Below are positions 1 through 11,146 of a stretch of 64,000 nt of DNA, piece by piece. Source of the stretch: Isoetes taiwanensis (lineage: Eukaryota > Streptophyta > Lycopodiopsida > Isoetales > Isoetaceae); NCBI GenBank assembly GCA_021234155.1, contig JAJEKV010000028.1, positions 10,058,134-10,122,133 of the forward strand, read 5' to 3'. The first letter of the stretch is position 1. The number at the start of each line of letters is the position of its first letter. The position numbers and the translations under genes were made by a program. The notes under the pieces were generated by a model. The model worked only from the letters and a program-made list of their open reading frames with translations, had not been told where the DNA came from and searched no databases.

Positions 1-309
1 ACCTATGAATTTTTCCAATGTTTTATCCCTCAAAAACTCAAGTAAAATTTCTTTCTTCATGCTATCCTCCATTCTTTTGGTCTGTTTATGGAAAGACGTT
101 AGCAAATTAAGGACAATACGGCGTTTACTGCTTGCACTTCTTGATGAACCGGATCCTTCTGCCAATTCTGCAAGCTCCAATTTTTCTTCTCTTCTTCTTT
201 TCCTCTGGCGTCTTTTCTTCAACATTTCTTGTTCCTTGGTTCTTCTTCGTTTTCTCCTGTCTGAAATGCCGGTTTGTGGACAGATTACCTCATTGACATC
301 CATATCCAT
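1..309 (-). CDS. Partial ORF, highly basic hypothetical protein (runs off left edge)
   Basis: An open frame on the minus strand starts at an ATG at 309 and stays open to the window edge (103 codons seen). Two ATGs lie six bases apart and I chose the first. After about 15 residues the protein becomes very rich in Arg and Lys (a run of RRKRRR, then KKRRQRKRRREEK), followed by a Gly/Ser stretch and a helical segment rich in Lys and Glu. The basic block could be a nuclear localisation or DNA-binding segment. No family is recognised. A TATA-like TATTTAAG lies upstream near 445-455, and a GGGTAAAAG terminus like those of the central transposon lies at 570. It may therefore be the first gene of a transposon that extends to the left, which I cannot confirm. 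Confidence 0.45.
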   Translation of the reverse strand, partial: MDMDVNEVICPQTGISDRRKRRRTKEQEMLKKRRQRKRRREEKLELAELAEGSGSSRSASSKRRIVLNLLTSFHKQTKRMEDSMKKEILLEFLRDKTLEKFIG

Positions 310-540
310 AATGGATTGGAGCTTGCAGCAGGGAGGGAGCTAAAGAACAAGACATAGGCAAAGAACAGGAAGGGGCCAAAGAATAGGAATTTGAATTTGA
401 ATTTTAGTTTTTGAAATTAGAATTTCCCCCACAAATTGGGACTCTATACTTAAATAACGGCAGCTGAGCGGTGCCATAATTATACTTTCATACCACAAAA
501 GTGGTGGATGCAACGCCACATTTTGGGGGGACAGGGGGGA

Positions 541-570
541 CAGCCGAATTGGATTACCGTGCTTTTACCC
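541..570 (-). repeat. Possible terminal inverted repeat of a transposon extending left
   Basis: Read on the minus strand from 570 the sequence begins GGGTAAAAGCACGGTAATCC. The first nine bases equal the first nine of the terminal repeats of the transposon at 41849-60292. The partner end is outside the window. A nine-base match is weak by itself, but its position upstream of the minus-strand ORF is right for an element end. Confidence 0.3.
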
Positions 571-859
571 GTTGATTCTGTTGCTCCTATGTATTAAGTA
601 TTTCTCTCACCTCATTATCTGCTTCTTAGTAAGATTTTTTTCTTTATGGCCACATGTTAAACCTGCCAAAGGCCAAAGTAAAGGAAAAGATAAGGATTTC
701 GTAAGTTCCCTGAATGAGACAGACTCTATATTCCTTCTTGTAGATTCATGGTAATTCCATGGGTCAAATCAAAAATGTGGAAGGAGACAATTATATCGCC
801 ACCAGTACGAAAATAACTTGTTTAACTTGGAATCACTAAAGCCATTTTCTTCCTTATCA
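571..859. other. No gene seen
   Basis: A 60-codon open frame at 572-754 has no recognisable similarity and reads like chance. No repeat structure is seen. Confidence 0.5.
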
Positions 860-1335
860 CTACAAAAATAAATCAGTATATCGACGCCTATATCGATGTC
901 TGGACGTCGTTGACACGTCAAGAACGATGCCACAACATCGTTCAACGACGTCTACAACGATGTTTAGACATCCTTCAACAATGTCGTGACGTCGAAATAC
1001 TCGTCGCAATCGCGCCATTGTTTAACAAGGTCGTGACGTCGTTAAATGACTTTATATACACGTGACAATGGCTATGCCAGTGTGGCCATCTGCCGATGCC
1101 AGTGCGGTGCAACATAGTCAACGTTGTTTAACAACATCAACTACGTAGAAAAAGTTATGCCAGCGCACCGGCATCGTCCACGCCACACGGATGGCAGTGT
1201 GGCGCCACGCTGTTTACGTCGTTGAACAAAGTGCCACATGGCAGCCATGCGCATGCCACGTAATCCCTAGTGTGGCAGTGATGCATCGTTGGAATGCGTG
1301 GCATGCCATGTAAGCGATGTCATTCAATGACGTTG
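860..1335. repeat. Degenerate CG-rich short repeat block (ACGTCGTT/AACAACATC)
   Basis: The block contains many imperfect repeats of GACGTCGTT, CAACGACGTC and AACAATGTCGTGACGTCG, with the palindrome GACGTC recurring. Later parts repeat GCCAGTGTGGC-like and GGCATGCCA words. It has far more CpG and palindromic words than its AT-rich surroundings. No reading frame is convincing. It looks like a decayed satellite or the subterminal region of a DNA transposon. Confidence 0.5.
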
Positions 1336-1689
1336 CTTAAATATATTAAATATAAAAATAAACTAGCAAAAGGCACACCAGAAGGTTGTGGTATAGGCAA
1401 AGTCAAACTTGTTAGGGAGCTATATTTTGTGGTCTGGTATGGTGATAAAATAATATGTAGAAAGCTATATTTAGTATGGTGATAAAATTCATCTTTTTCC
1501 AAACTTGTTGGAGATTGCTTCTTTAGTATAGTTATAAACTTCATCTTGCTTGTACAATATGACACATTGTAAAGCGGCAACATTTAAGTATACATCACTA
1601 AAGAGTACATCTTTTTGTGGTCTTTGAAAGATGTTAAATTACGTTATTTGCACTTCTAGGATTACTGAATAGTTGTTTTGGCTTGTAAG

Positions 1690-2086
1690 GTTTGTTTTCA
1701 TGCTTAAAAGTTCTTGTTTCTAACCGATATACAACAATAGAGCTAGGTGGTTCAAATGGAAGCAATCGAGACAATTGTATTGTTGCGAAACAAATATTAG
1801 TTAATTGCTTTCTTCATAAAGTAAAATAGTATGGGCATTTCCAATGTTTCTTAGTGCTAGGGTGCAAACATTCAAGATTTAATTGATCTTCCAAAAAGGA
1901 CCAAAGTGCTGCTGACAAGATCCCAATGGTACTAAACACAAGATATCTATCCAGAATAAATCCATATATGGAGTTTGTGTTCATGCTTAAAAGTTCTTGT
2001 TTCCAACACATATATCCCAATAGAGCTAAGTGGTTCAAAGCTGACGCATTTCCAATGTTTCTTAATACTAGGGTGCAAACATTCGA
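1690..2086. repeat. Direct duplication, first copy with a 70-bp insert
   Basis: The words CATGCTTAAAAGTTCTTGTT, AATAGAGCTA.GTGGTTCAAA and CATTTCCAATGTTTCTTA followed by CTAGGGTGCAAACATTC occur in order at about 1697-1875 and again at about 1982-2084. The first copy has about 70 extra bases between the second and third words. The insert starts with AAGCAAT and has ATTGCTT near its end, a possible tiny inverted-repeat insertion. A further imperfect duplication around CCATCAAACTC lies at 2208-2335. Confidence 0.6.
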
Positions 2087-2099
2087 TTGTCACGTTTTT

Positions 2100-3276
2100 C
2101 CATCCTCTGCATATGCCTCACTTAAAAAATTCCAAGAAAGTGCAGTATGCCTTTACATGTTTGTTGCAAAAGTTGATGAGCAATTGCCGGGGCATGAGCG
2201 GAGTTCCATCAAACTCCATTTCATGCAGACTGCTTGGCATCCAGTATATGTGGCAATTCTGGAATGAGCAGCAATTATTAAATTCCATCAAACTCTTGCA
2301 TTTTATGAATACCTGTTTAGCATCCAATATATATGCCAGTTCTGTTAGAACTCTTCTGGTGCAAGATTGGTTATAAAAAGGCCAAAAACAAAAGCTGTAT
2401 GTATCAAAAGATTGTCCTCATTTGCAACCTCATTTGCATAGTAACCAGCAACCATCCTGTAGAATAAAAGTCAAATGATCAGTCATGTTTGAAACAAAGT
2501 CTAAGCAGGATTGGAGCTCAAATCCTTACCTTTAAGAGCTTTGGCTGCAAAGGCGATTCTTCTTATCAATATGTAGGAAAATATCATATGTCTGCATTTG
2601 CGATGTCAAAATATTGCACGGCAAGAATAATTTGCCATGCTACCAGATGCCGCATTTTGGTAACAGATCATATACACAACAATAGCCCAAAGACTTTCCT
2701 GCCATAGCATGGTAGATTAAGTCAGCAATATATGTTATGTCTTTGCATAAACGCTCCAGCTCCTTAGATATCTAATTGATAAAATGACAGTCATTGAAAC
2801 TATTCAAAGAAGCAGTAGGAGGGCTTTCCTATGGAATGATATAATACTTTTCCTAGTGCGACAGTCTGGACTGAAGACCACCATCCTATTTTACAAGGTG
2901 TAGAAAACGTTCGAGCTTTGGAAATGATCAGGATCATGTTCTAAGACACCCCAAGAAATCTGAAGAATTTCGAGATCCTTCTACTGGATGAGGAAAAGAT
3001 AGTACATGGGGAATGCTAGTTGGTTCTCAGATTAATGGAGATGGTACGTTACCTGATAATTACCAGAAACATTTCCGGTAAGATCTTCTATATCTTCCTT
3101 CACTATGAAAATGGCAAATCCTTTTGGCCTACAATCTAGGAAACCATCCAGACTTTAAGATTCATATAAATCTTTCATTACATCAAGGTGAAATTTCCTC
3201 CTTGTTATAGAACTCTAATACTGGATAATCATCATTTTTCTTTGCAGATATGAATTATTCTGCGTTTTGGCATTTA
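2100..3276. other. No gene seen
   Basis: Short open frames occur on both strands but none has recognisable domains or splice-site support. There is a small internal duplication at 2208-2335. Confidence 0.45.
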
Positions 3277-5002
3277 TCAGAATGGAAAAAACATAAAATA
3301 GAAGCAGGCTACAAAAAAATACAAACAGATAATCTCTAACCTGACAATTGGTGCACCATTCTCAAATGCTGGCGCCGACCACTTTACTCGCACAACTGTT
3401 GGTGCGAGACAAATAAAGATTAGGAGGTTTGGAGCAGATGGTACCGTAGCCGCTGTCATTGCTAGCAGCTCTTTGCTGTGTGCAGAATAATCATGCTGGT
3501 TGTGTGCAGTCACCCTAAGATGATATTGCATAAATTGTAAGGCATATCAAATGAAAACAGAACCTAAACCAACGTCCATATAAGTGAACCACAAGCCTAC
3601 AGTACCAAAGTATTGAACTGCAGGGGTGCTTCGGGCAATCCCATCATAAATGGAGCTTTCCTTATAGAAAGCAAATTCAAATTTCCATCATCGGACTTAA
3701 CAAAGGCCCTCAGTTCTATCAAGCATAACATCCTTAATTGCGATGATCTCCATCTGTTCCCCAGATGGCATAGGTCTCTTCCATCATCATTCATGTACAG
3801 GCTCCTTGTAAAACTACTAAAACATGGAACAAGCATGGCAGATGAAGATGTCATTACCAGCATTACCTTGCTAGGTTGGCTTGTGCCAATAGAATTTAGA
3901 GCCTGTCCACAAAACCAAATATAAATTAATATTTTTTCCAACTGTGCTTGTTCAAAAATGGTGTAAAAGAGATAATATTAGTTTATTGCAATGGCTGAAT
4001 TTGAAGGTTATTGGATCATTCCAATGGATGAATTTGTAGCTTTTTAGTTTCTTCTTCCACTTAAAAAGGAGTTCGAGAATCAAGAATGCGTATGAAAAGT
4101 TAAGAAATAATAAATGAATGTTAAAGCAGATGAATGGCAAGTTTTTCCTTCATTTTCCTTAGTTGGCAAGTTTTTCCTTCATTTTCCTTAGTCCAATTAA
4201 GAACTCTGTTTTTCCATCATATAACACTGGAGCTATGATATGCCAATTCTTTTATCTGGCACACCTGCGTGAATAAATCTGGGAAACAAGCAACTAAACT
4301 TAAGAAATTTGTAGAACTAAGGTAGTCTATTAGAAGCAACCAAAGTAAACTCTCTCCCAGGATTGCCTTTTCAGAAAAAAGATACTTAGATACGATTCTC
4401 ACTTCGAACTAATAAAGACAGCATATCTACTTTGAAGTGGTAAGAGAATGAAAATCCAAACTCCTACAATATTATTTCGCATGATAAATATAATATTTCA
4501 AGTCAATATTTCAAGTTAATGACATAATCTATGGAATGACGAAAACTAAACATCAGCACCTGAAACGGCCTCTTCTGCAACTTTCGGATGCTGTTTGGCA
4601 ATATTTTCCTACTTAGTTATCTCAGATAGTGCCGCAGCTAAGCCTTTCGTTAAGGCGCCGGACTCTCTCTTCTGGCGACATAGAATCGTAACCCTCCTCT
4701 ATGGCCTTGGATAGATCATGGGCCTTCAAATAAAAACAAGTATTCCAATGTAATTAAAATTTTCGATCATTAAATCAAGCGACCATTTGATCTCCATACC
4801 TGATCATCAGATTGACGAGAAGAATAAGCCAGAGAAGACTCTGAGGATGACTCTGGAGCCGCTGCAATCTTGTCCGACTTTTTCTTCCAAAGCCAGCTTC
4901 TCCGATCCATGTTCTTTCAAGGAACTTAGCAAGGGGCTTCGTGCCTTCAAATTTGCACTTTGATGCACTACCGTAGGCATGTTTTGAATCACCATTGTGC
5001 AA
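3277..5002 (-). pseudogene. Remnant of a multi-exon fibronectin type III gene
   Basis: On the minus strand a segment at about 3343-3516 reads VTAHNQHDYSAHSKEL, then TVPSAP, then VRVKWSAPAFENGAPIV. These match the end of one FN3 domain and the start of the next (Pro-rich linker, conserved Trp, the NGAPI turn). It is followed by a good donor at AG|GTTAGAG. Upstream, about 3840-3941 reads ALNSIGTSQPSKVMLVMTSS, another FN3 G-strand. A 5' exon at about 4800-5000 ends in DDQ|GTATGG, and a next exon (about 4640-4735) reads AHDLSKAIEEGYDSMSPEER. Frames shift between and within these pieces and stops intervene, so I call it a pseudogene. FNDC3-like proteins are one possible source, but this is a guess. 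Confidence 0.5.
4136..4191. repeat. 28-bp tandem duplication
   Basis: The unit GGCAAGTTTTTCCTTCATTT plus eight bases is repeated twice back to back, with no change seen. Confidence 0.8.
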
Positions 5003-5214
5003 AACTAAAAACCCTTATCAGCATCAAGGACAACATCACACTGCCATTGCCGCTGCTACTATACACGAAAGCTCCAGAAGAAGAGGACTTTTTTTTGCCT
5101 TAACTGCGTACAAAAAGAGGTCCATCAAAATAAATTTCGATAGCTATGAAGAATCATGGCCATGACAAACGACCTGAGCGAAAGACGCCTGGGAAAGACA
5201 GGACGCGAAGCCGA

Positions 5215-6866
5215 GAAAAATCATCTAACCCTAAGCGCTTTTTAGGGCGGCGGCGGCGGCCGCCCATCTCGTGCAGGCATATCTGGAGCAAAAATGCTGG
5301 AAGAACAGCCGAAATGGCTGTTGCTGATCTGCCGCATCGCGTTGTGTGCTGCTCTGGTGGTCCTTGTATACAGGCTTCAAGGGTTCTGGTGCAAAAAGCT
5401 GGTATTCAGAGGTATAGCCGCTGCCCCTTGTATCTTCCTTTTGTAGCAGAGCTAGGCATGGTTATAAGTGACAATGGTGCTTCACCAAGCAATCGGGATC
5501 TGCATCAGAATTAGCAAGCAGTAAGGTTACTAAATTTCTTGGTTTTCTAGAACATGTGGCTACTGCCACGGGCTTATGGACTGTCCAGGATGTTCAGTTT
5601 TCTTGCGGTTGCTAGAGCCAAGTGAGCTGATTGTGGTTGCAATTTTTCAGTTCTGTATAAGCAGGTTACTCACAAGTTCCTTCTTGCTGTACTCATTGTA
5701 GCACAAAGACTGCACTCACTGCAGAATGGAGACCGCACTCATTGCGGTTTTTGGCAGGGCCACGCTTGTGTAGGATGCAGGGCAATGCCCCAGAGCTTTT
5801 CTGTTGTGCACCCAGTTTACTCACGGTTCTTAGGGATGCTAGTGCAGCACAATAGTGCTCTTAGTTCACCCTTTCCCTCCTCCATCCCAGCTGGAGAGGG
5901 AGTTAGAGTCTGGCATAGCAGATCAGGGGATGCTACTCTTCCGGTTTGCCTATATGGGACGGGAGGCCCATGGCAAACTGGTTGCCTAGTCTCTCCAAGG
6001 TTTGTTTTTGTCTACCTATCTCTTTGGGATGCAGTTTCTTGCTGGAGGCTGCTACTTGGGTGGTGTTTCTTGGAAATGTAACATGCTTTCTTCCATAGTA
6101 TCCGTGATTGTCTGAGATATGAGTCTTTACTTGTAGCTTCACGCGGAAAGGGAGAGCATGGCCTATAGTACTTTTGATTTGAAGAAGAGGTTGAGGCGTT
6201 GCAGGAGCAGGGTTGCAGGGAGCTCTAGGTGGAAGTGATTTTGAATGAACACCTATAGTATTCCACTAGCGGGAAGAAGATGGCTAGCTTTCTTGGTACA
6301 GGTGTATTCTGCCTAACACTTTTTGGTCTAGACTTCATGGTAGCAGAGTACACTCTGGAAAGGATTTTTAGCAGCTATAGTACTCTAGTGGAAGAAGACG
6401 GTAGATTTTCAGAAATTCTCTCAATTTGGAGCATTTTTGGTTGAGCATATCTTATTTTTCCAGGTATATTCTTCGGTTGTGCTTCTTAAGGTCTTGGGGA
6501 AATATTTGTTGCTTCACCCAACGATTGTCATTGCCTCCCATAGTACTCTCAGCAGATGGGAAGAAGGCCATGCCTACTTAGTACCGGGCAGTTTAAAAGA
6601 GGAGGCTCATACCCTCTTGCAATGATGAAGAAGAGGTTGAGGAAGTCTGGATCAAAGTACAAGGGCATCATTCAATGGTAGTCTGCTAGCTTGACGACTG
6701 TTATATGAGCTTCATCACTTAGGCATCTGGCTACTAGAGCCATTCATGTTACAATTCTTCCTATTTGGCCTTTATGGGGTCTAAATAAGGTCTTGTACCA
6801 TTACTTATATTATTAATAAAAATCTTGCCTTCAAAAAAAAAAAAAAAGAAAAAAAATCATCTAACC
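5215..6866 (+). mobile_element. Retroposed insertion with poly(A) tail and 15-16 bp target-site duplication
   Basis: GAAAAATCATCTAACC at 5215-5230 recurs after an A-rich tail at 6852-6866 (AAAAATCATCTAACC). The inserted sequence (about 5231-6850) ends with AATAAAAATCTTGCCTTC followed by a run of about 25 bases that is nearly all A. That is the hallmark of LINE-mediated retroposition: either a 5'-truncated LINE or a retrocopied transcript. The body has no introns and few long frames. It holds four imperfect repeats of a TATAGTACT / GGAAGAAG motif between 6160 and 6570, like a long 3' untranslated region. It sits just upstream of the FN3 remnant. Confidence 0.75.
5294..5446 (+). CDS. 50-residue ORF with one predicted membrane segment (inside the retroposed insertion)
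   Basis: The first ATG frame of the insertion encodes 50 residues. Residues 8-28 (WLLLICRIALCAALVVLVYRL) form a strongly hydrophobic segment suited to span a membrane. It is followed by a short basic tail with FWCKK. It starts 63 bases after the presumed 5' junction. If the insertion is a retrocopied transcript this could be the original small coding region, but chance is also possible. No family is recognised. Confidence 0.25.
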   Translation: MLEEQPKWLLLICRIALCAALVVLVYRLQGFWCKKLVFRGIAAAPCIFLL

Positions 6867-7489
6867 TGTCGTATCTCTTGAATTACATGGAATTTTGTAA
6901 GCCCTAAGATTAAAATCGAACGGTTTAGAATATAACACGTCAACTCCATGTCATAAATACTGATGTGGACATGCAACGTGGATAGGCTAGAATTTCAAGA
7001 AAGGCTATAGGCCCGGTAGGGCTGGTGTGCTAAAAATACGGCATAAATGAGAAAAATAAGATTAATACTACAAAACTAAATTAATCATAAAAAATTTCAA
7101 TTAATCATCGAAAAAAACCCTAAAAGAAAATAATTATCAGAGATTCGAGAAAATTATAATTAAGTATCAAAAATTTAAATCAATCATAAAAATTTCAATC
7201 AATCATAAAAATTCACATATATCATGAGAAATTCCAGAAAATTAGAATTTACCCTGGGGGCTTTGGGCGTACAAAACATGTGAGTTCAGCTATAGGGTGT
7301 TTTTTTGACCATTTTATGTAGGCATACTTACCATTAGGGGGTTTTTTCGCCCACTATTTGGGGTTAAATTAGTTTTCTTTCATAAGTCAGTATATCAAGG
7401 GCGTTTTTGGCCACCCCTTGAACATACGTGGCATATTCACTTTATTATAAGTGAATCCCCCAGGGAATTTACCACCAATTTTTTTTTTT
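6867..7489. other. AT-rich spacer with short repeats, no gene
   Basis: Around 7070-7220 the words AATTAATCATAAAAAATTTC and AATCATAAAAATT recur in degenerate form. No coding signal is seen. Confidence 0.5.
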
Positions 7490-8810
7490 GAGTCCAAATT
7501 CCTTTATACAATATAGTCTCCCCAATTGTTTTAAGCTAAATACATTAATCAATAAATTTACAAGTCAAAATAGTGAGCTAAGTCCCCGAACACCTAGTCC
7601 TCTCAAGATGGAGTCACCATGCCCTTGCCCAAGTCTCCCCAAATTTTGTTTAACCTAAATAAAGCATTAACAATTTATTAGCATATTAAAAATTAAATGC
7701 TTACCTGGAATACGTATGGGATATCAAAGTTGTTTTGCAATAACAATGCATTTTGTTAGGAGTGCACATGTAAAACAATAAATTCAATTGTTAGAAAAAT
7801 ATTGACATAAATAAACTTAAAGGGAAAAAATTAGAAAAACAAGGGGGATTTTGTTGTTTGGGGGGGTTGGGGGCAGTGTTGATTTTAGTGGCTATTTATC
7901 GCAAAATTGCTATATTTTTTTATTTTGGAGAATTTCGCTACTATGTTTAGTAGGCTTCCTTCAGTAAGAATATGAGATTAATTCGCCAAATTTTTCTGGA
8001 AAAGCCTTTCCTCTTCTACCACATTCACCAACTATATGAACTTAGTGAAGGAGCTTCTTCGCCTGTCTATCAATAATCTCAATTCTTAAATCTCTAACAG
8101 ATCGCCTATTTAAAAACCATTGAGTAATCAATTCCATATAGCCAGGGAGTACAAAGGTGCAGATTTTGAATTCTGATTTGTGCCATATTTATGCCTTAAA
8201 TGCATGATAAAGCCATACCATTTTATGTCTTTACCATGGGATATTGAGAAAATAGTGCTCTGAGATATAATCACCAAAACAAAATGGGAGCTTACAACAT
8301 TAGTTAGTGATACTTATGTATGTTATTATGTTGCACTCGTGACATGAATGATGTGGTAGGATTTTAGACATCGCCACAAGTACTACACATATACTTTAGT
8401 GATTAACATTTATCGCTATATGCACTACACAAATTCTTAAATGGGCAAAACTTATCGCCTTCCAAAAACATTTTGAATCTAAAATTATCGCCAGAATAGT
8501 TATACCCAAATTACGATATAGTGCCACTAAAATCATCACTGGTTGGGGGGGGGTTTCTTTCAACGACGTCCCCTTCTTGGATGGCAAAAAAAATAAGGAC
8601 GTCCACATATTTTGTTTAACCTAAATAAAGCATTAACAATAAAGTTCAAATTATTTCACAAGAATATAGTCTCCCCAAAATTTTTTAAAGCTAAATATAG
8701 TTCAAATTATTTAACAAGAAATTTGAATTCAAATTATTTCATAGAATATAGTCTCCCCAATTTATCTTTTAAGTTAAATACATTAATCAATAAATTTACA
8801 AGAGTAAACG
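7490..8810. repeat. Duplicated block around ATATAGTCTCCCCAA
   Basis: ATATAGTCTCCCCAAT, AAATACATTAATCAATAAAT and TTTGTTTAACCTAAATAAAG occur at about 7510-7680 and again at about 8606-8800, in the same orientation but different order. The intervening sequence is AT-rich. A run of nine G lies near 8545. These are likely remnants of one repeat family. No gene is seen between them. Confidence 0.55.
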
Positions 8811-8880
8811 GTTGGGCCCGGAACATCAAAGCATTATGTTGTTCATCCTTCCTCCAATTCTCTTTGTCACTATCAAAATC

Positions 8881-9209
8881 TGTCAAGATTGCACCAAGAA
8901 AGGGAGAGAAGGGGATGCACACCAATATCCGAGAGCGCAAGCTCCCAAAACAAAGGCAAATGGAATTGTATTCAATGTTGTGTGAGATACATGAAGTACA
9001 ATGATACAAACAAAACGGTGATGCTAATATTAGCCGTTCACCCACCGCCCACTAATAACAGCCGTTACTTAGTTAGGTCGGTGCTCAGTGCTGATAAGGT
9101 GCTGACTCTTTCAGTTCAGCACTTTCTCAGCACTACTGTGCTGAGTGCTGAGTCATTGCTTCAGCACGTCTAGCAAGATGGTGGTCTCGATATCACATAT
9201 ATGTTGACA
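8881..9209 (-). mobile_element. Copia-type LTR (3' LTR of a minus-strand element)
   Basis: The segment starts TGTCAAGATTGC and ends ATATGTTGACA, so both ends carry TGTCAA/TTGACA as inverted termini, typical of LTRs. Immediately outside the right end, read on the minus strand, is AAGGAGGAG. This is a good polypurine tract, so the internal part lies at 9210 onward. The LTR contains several CAGCACT/GTGCTGA repeats at 9085-9165. The partner LTR was not found. Confidence 0.6.
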
Positions 9210-10040
9210 CTCCTCCTTGATGAGAGATCGCCATCTCCATGTTCAGCCTCCTCCTCCTGGAGATAAGATCTGAATCTTGGTCAAGGCTTACTTAATCAGG
9301 TTCATCTAAAAAGCTCACAAACCAAGTTTGCATGAAGAGATCAGCTCTATTCTCTCTGGTAGGTAAATAGACCTGTTGATCAACCACTGTATCAAGAACA
9401 GTAAGTTGAGTAGGAAAATGAAGTTTGTCTTTGATATCTATAATTGTTTTGCCAAGAGGAGGATGAAAATTGTTTCCATGCATATCCTCGATGTAGGCAA
9501 TAGAAGTATCAAAGATGATTACTCCATTAAGGCTTGTGGATTCAATAACCACAAATGCAGCTACTCCAACGTTAGGTTGAAATTCTTAATGGAAATCAAA
9601 CCTTAATACCTTCGCTTGACCTTGATCAAGTGTTGCTAAAAGTAAAAAGTCAACTACTCCTCCTTGCTTTGGAATCATGATCATATATGATGCATATTCA
9701 ACTCCTTCATAATCAAGTGAATTAAGGTCTCCTCCTTGATCTGGAAACAGAATTGAGTTGAGTGCCATAACAGGTGCTGGAAGTGTTGGAAGTGCTGTAA
9801 GTGCTGGAAGTTTCTGTAATCCGAACAGAAAAATCAGTTGATCAGGTGTTAGAACCTGAATGCCTCCTTGCATAAACGCCGCCAAAGTATCAGAAATGAA
9901 TGCTACTTGATGAAGTATTGCGATATTGCTTGAAAATGGGAAGACGAAGGCCACATCAAGATATCCTAGCTCAATGGTTGAGATATCTATTAATCTTTGC
10001 TTGGAAGGTGCTGGAATATCAGAAATTGGCATCTATTTAT
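9210..10040 (-). pseudogene. Decayed copia pol 3' end
   Basis: On the minus strand a frame at 9292-9552 contains YLPTRENRADLF, which resembles the conserved (V/L)PTxENLADxFTK end of copia RNase H. Downstream comes a basic tail and then the polypurine tract and LTR. Upstream (9586-10032) a 148-codon open frame on the same strand has no clear motifs and may be diverged pol or unrelated. The assignment rests mainly on the LTR and polypurine context and on the short motif. Confidence 0.4.
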
Positions 10041-10152
10041 TGGGTGCTACTGCATCCTCTGATATCTAGAAAGTAGAAGGATCTAAATCCACTACTTCAT
10101 GCTTAATAGGAAGAGATAATCTGCTGCAAATGTGCTTCTCCTCCTCATCGTG

Positions 10153-10761
10153 TGTTAAAATAATAGTTAAAAAATAATCATGTCACAATGGAAATTTGAG
10201 GTGCATGATTTACACGTAATGGGACCAGGTGGAAATATCAGAAAACTTTGGATCATAGTATAGAGGCAATATCGAATCAATTGAAGATGCAGACAGGCGG
10301 ATTAGAAACCAGTGCGGTTAACTCAGACTTTTATTTTAACAAGTGCCGGATTGCTGTGAATCATGTCGGATTGCTGTGGATCATGCCGGATTGCTGTGAT
10401 TCATGCCGGATCTGCTGAGTAGACTTCCCGGAACCGGTTTTCTATTGCAGGTATAACGGGATTACTTTGAACAGCTAATCAATCCAACTTCAATTTCATG
10501 CTGCTACAGACCATGAGCTCAGGTTGCTCTGGCCTTTTTTGTCAGAAGATACTGAACTGCAGTGCATCGTTAAGTCTTGATTGCTCTGGCTTTTTCTAGC
10601 TAGAAGATACTGAATTGCAGTGAATCACTAAGCCTTGTTTGCTCTGGCTTCTTCTAGCCGGAATATATTTGCCGCAGTGGATCACTATTTATTTGCTAGT
10701 CTGCTGGAGAAGCATATGCACAGGTTATCAGAGCTCATACAGTCTTGCTGAAATATTATCA
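10153..10761 (+). mobile_element. 5' LTR of a copia element
   Basis: The right end is fixed by a ...TTATCA terminus one base before a primer binding site. The left end is placed at TGTTAAAAT by the TG rule and is less sure. Internal tandem repeats are typical of the U3 promoter region of LTRs: a roughly 19-bp unit CCGGATTGCTGTG.ATCATG four times at about 10345-10425, and a roughly 58-bp unit beginning TTGCTCTGGC three times at about 10513-10690. Confidence 0.6.
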
Positions 10762-10762
10762 G

Positions 10763-10774
10763 TGGTATCAGAGC
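10763..10774 (+). promoter_or_regulatory. Primer binding site (initiator tRNA-Met)
   Basis: TGGTATCAGAGC is the standard primer binding site of plant copia elements, complementary to the 3' end of initiator methionine tRNA. It lies one base after the LTR end. Confidence 0.85.
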
Positions 10775-10783
10775 AAAGTTTGT

Positions 10784-11143
10784 ATGCCTAGTCGGTTTGG
10801 AGCTTCCCTGCTGAATGCAGTGGATGTGTATAATGGTGGGTCTGGATTTCAAGTACGGAAATCCAAAATTAAGAGAATTTTGAAGGCTGAAGGAGTATGG
10901 GACATTGTGAAGCCTCCAAAGGGTGCAGATGAGCTGCACGAGGCAATGGCAAAACTCGAAAAGCTGAAACTGAGCGATGAGGAAGTAAAAAAGGAGAAGA
11001 AGGCCAAGGACAAAGCTGGAGCATCTGATATGTCTGCAAAAATAAATGAAGCAAAAGGTATCATTTGTAGCAAAGTTAGTTCCAGCATTTTGTTGAGACT
11101 GCAAGGTTTATCACCGCGAGAGATGTACGTTTTCAACTTGGTC
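10784..11143 (+). pseudogene. Truncated copia gag
   Basis: A frame beginning near MPSRFGASLLNAV continues with FQVRKSKIKRILKAEGVWDI, the hallmark start of plant copia gag (a usual F.W before the KxxxxxIL..EG.W block). It then has a Lys/Glu-rich helix and SSSILLRLQ. Homology stops after about 110 residues. No zinc knuckle, protease, integrase or reverse transcriptase follows, so the element is a 5' fragment. The usual Trp of the FxxW motif is replaced by Arg (FQVRK). Confidence 0.7.
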
Positions 11144-11146
11144 TAA

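Noticed and set aside
5146-5514. 122-codon plus-strand frame as a gene
   Set aside because: It crosses the junction of the retroposed insertion at 5231, so it is a chance fusion of flank and insert.
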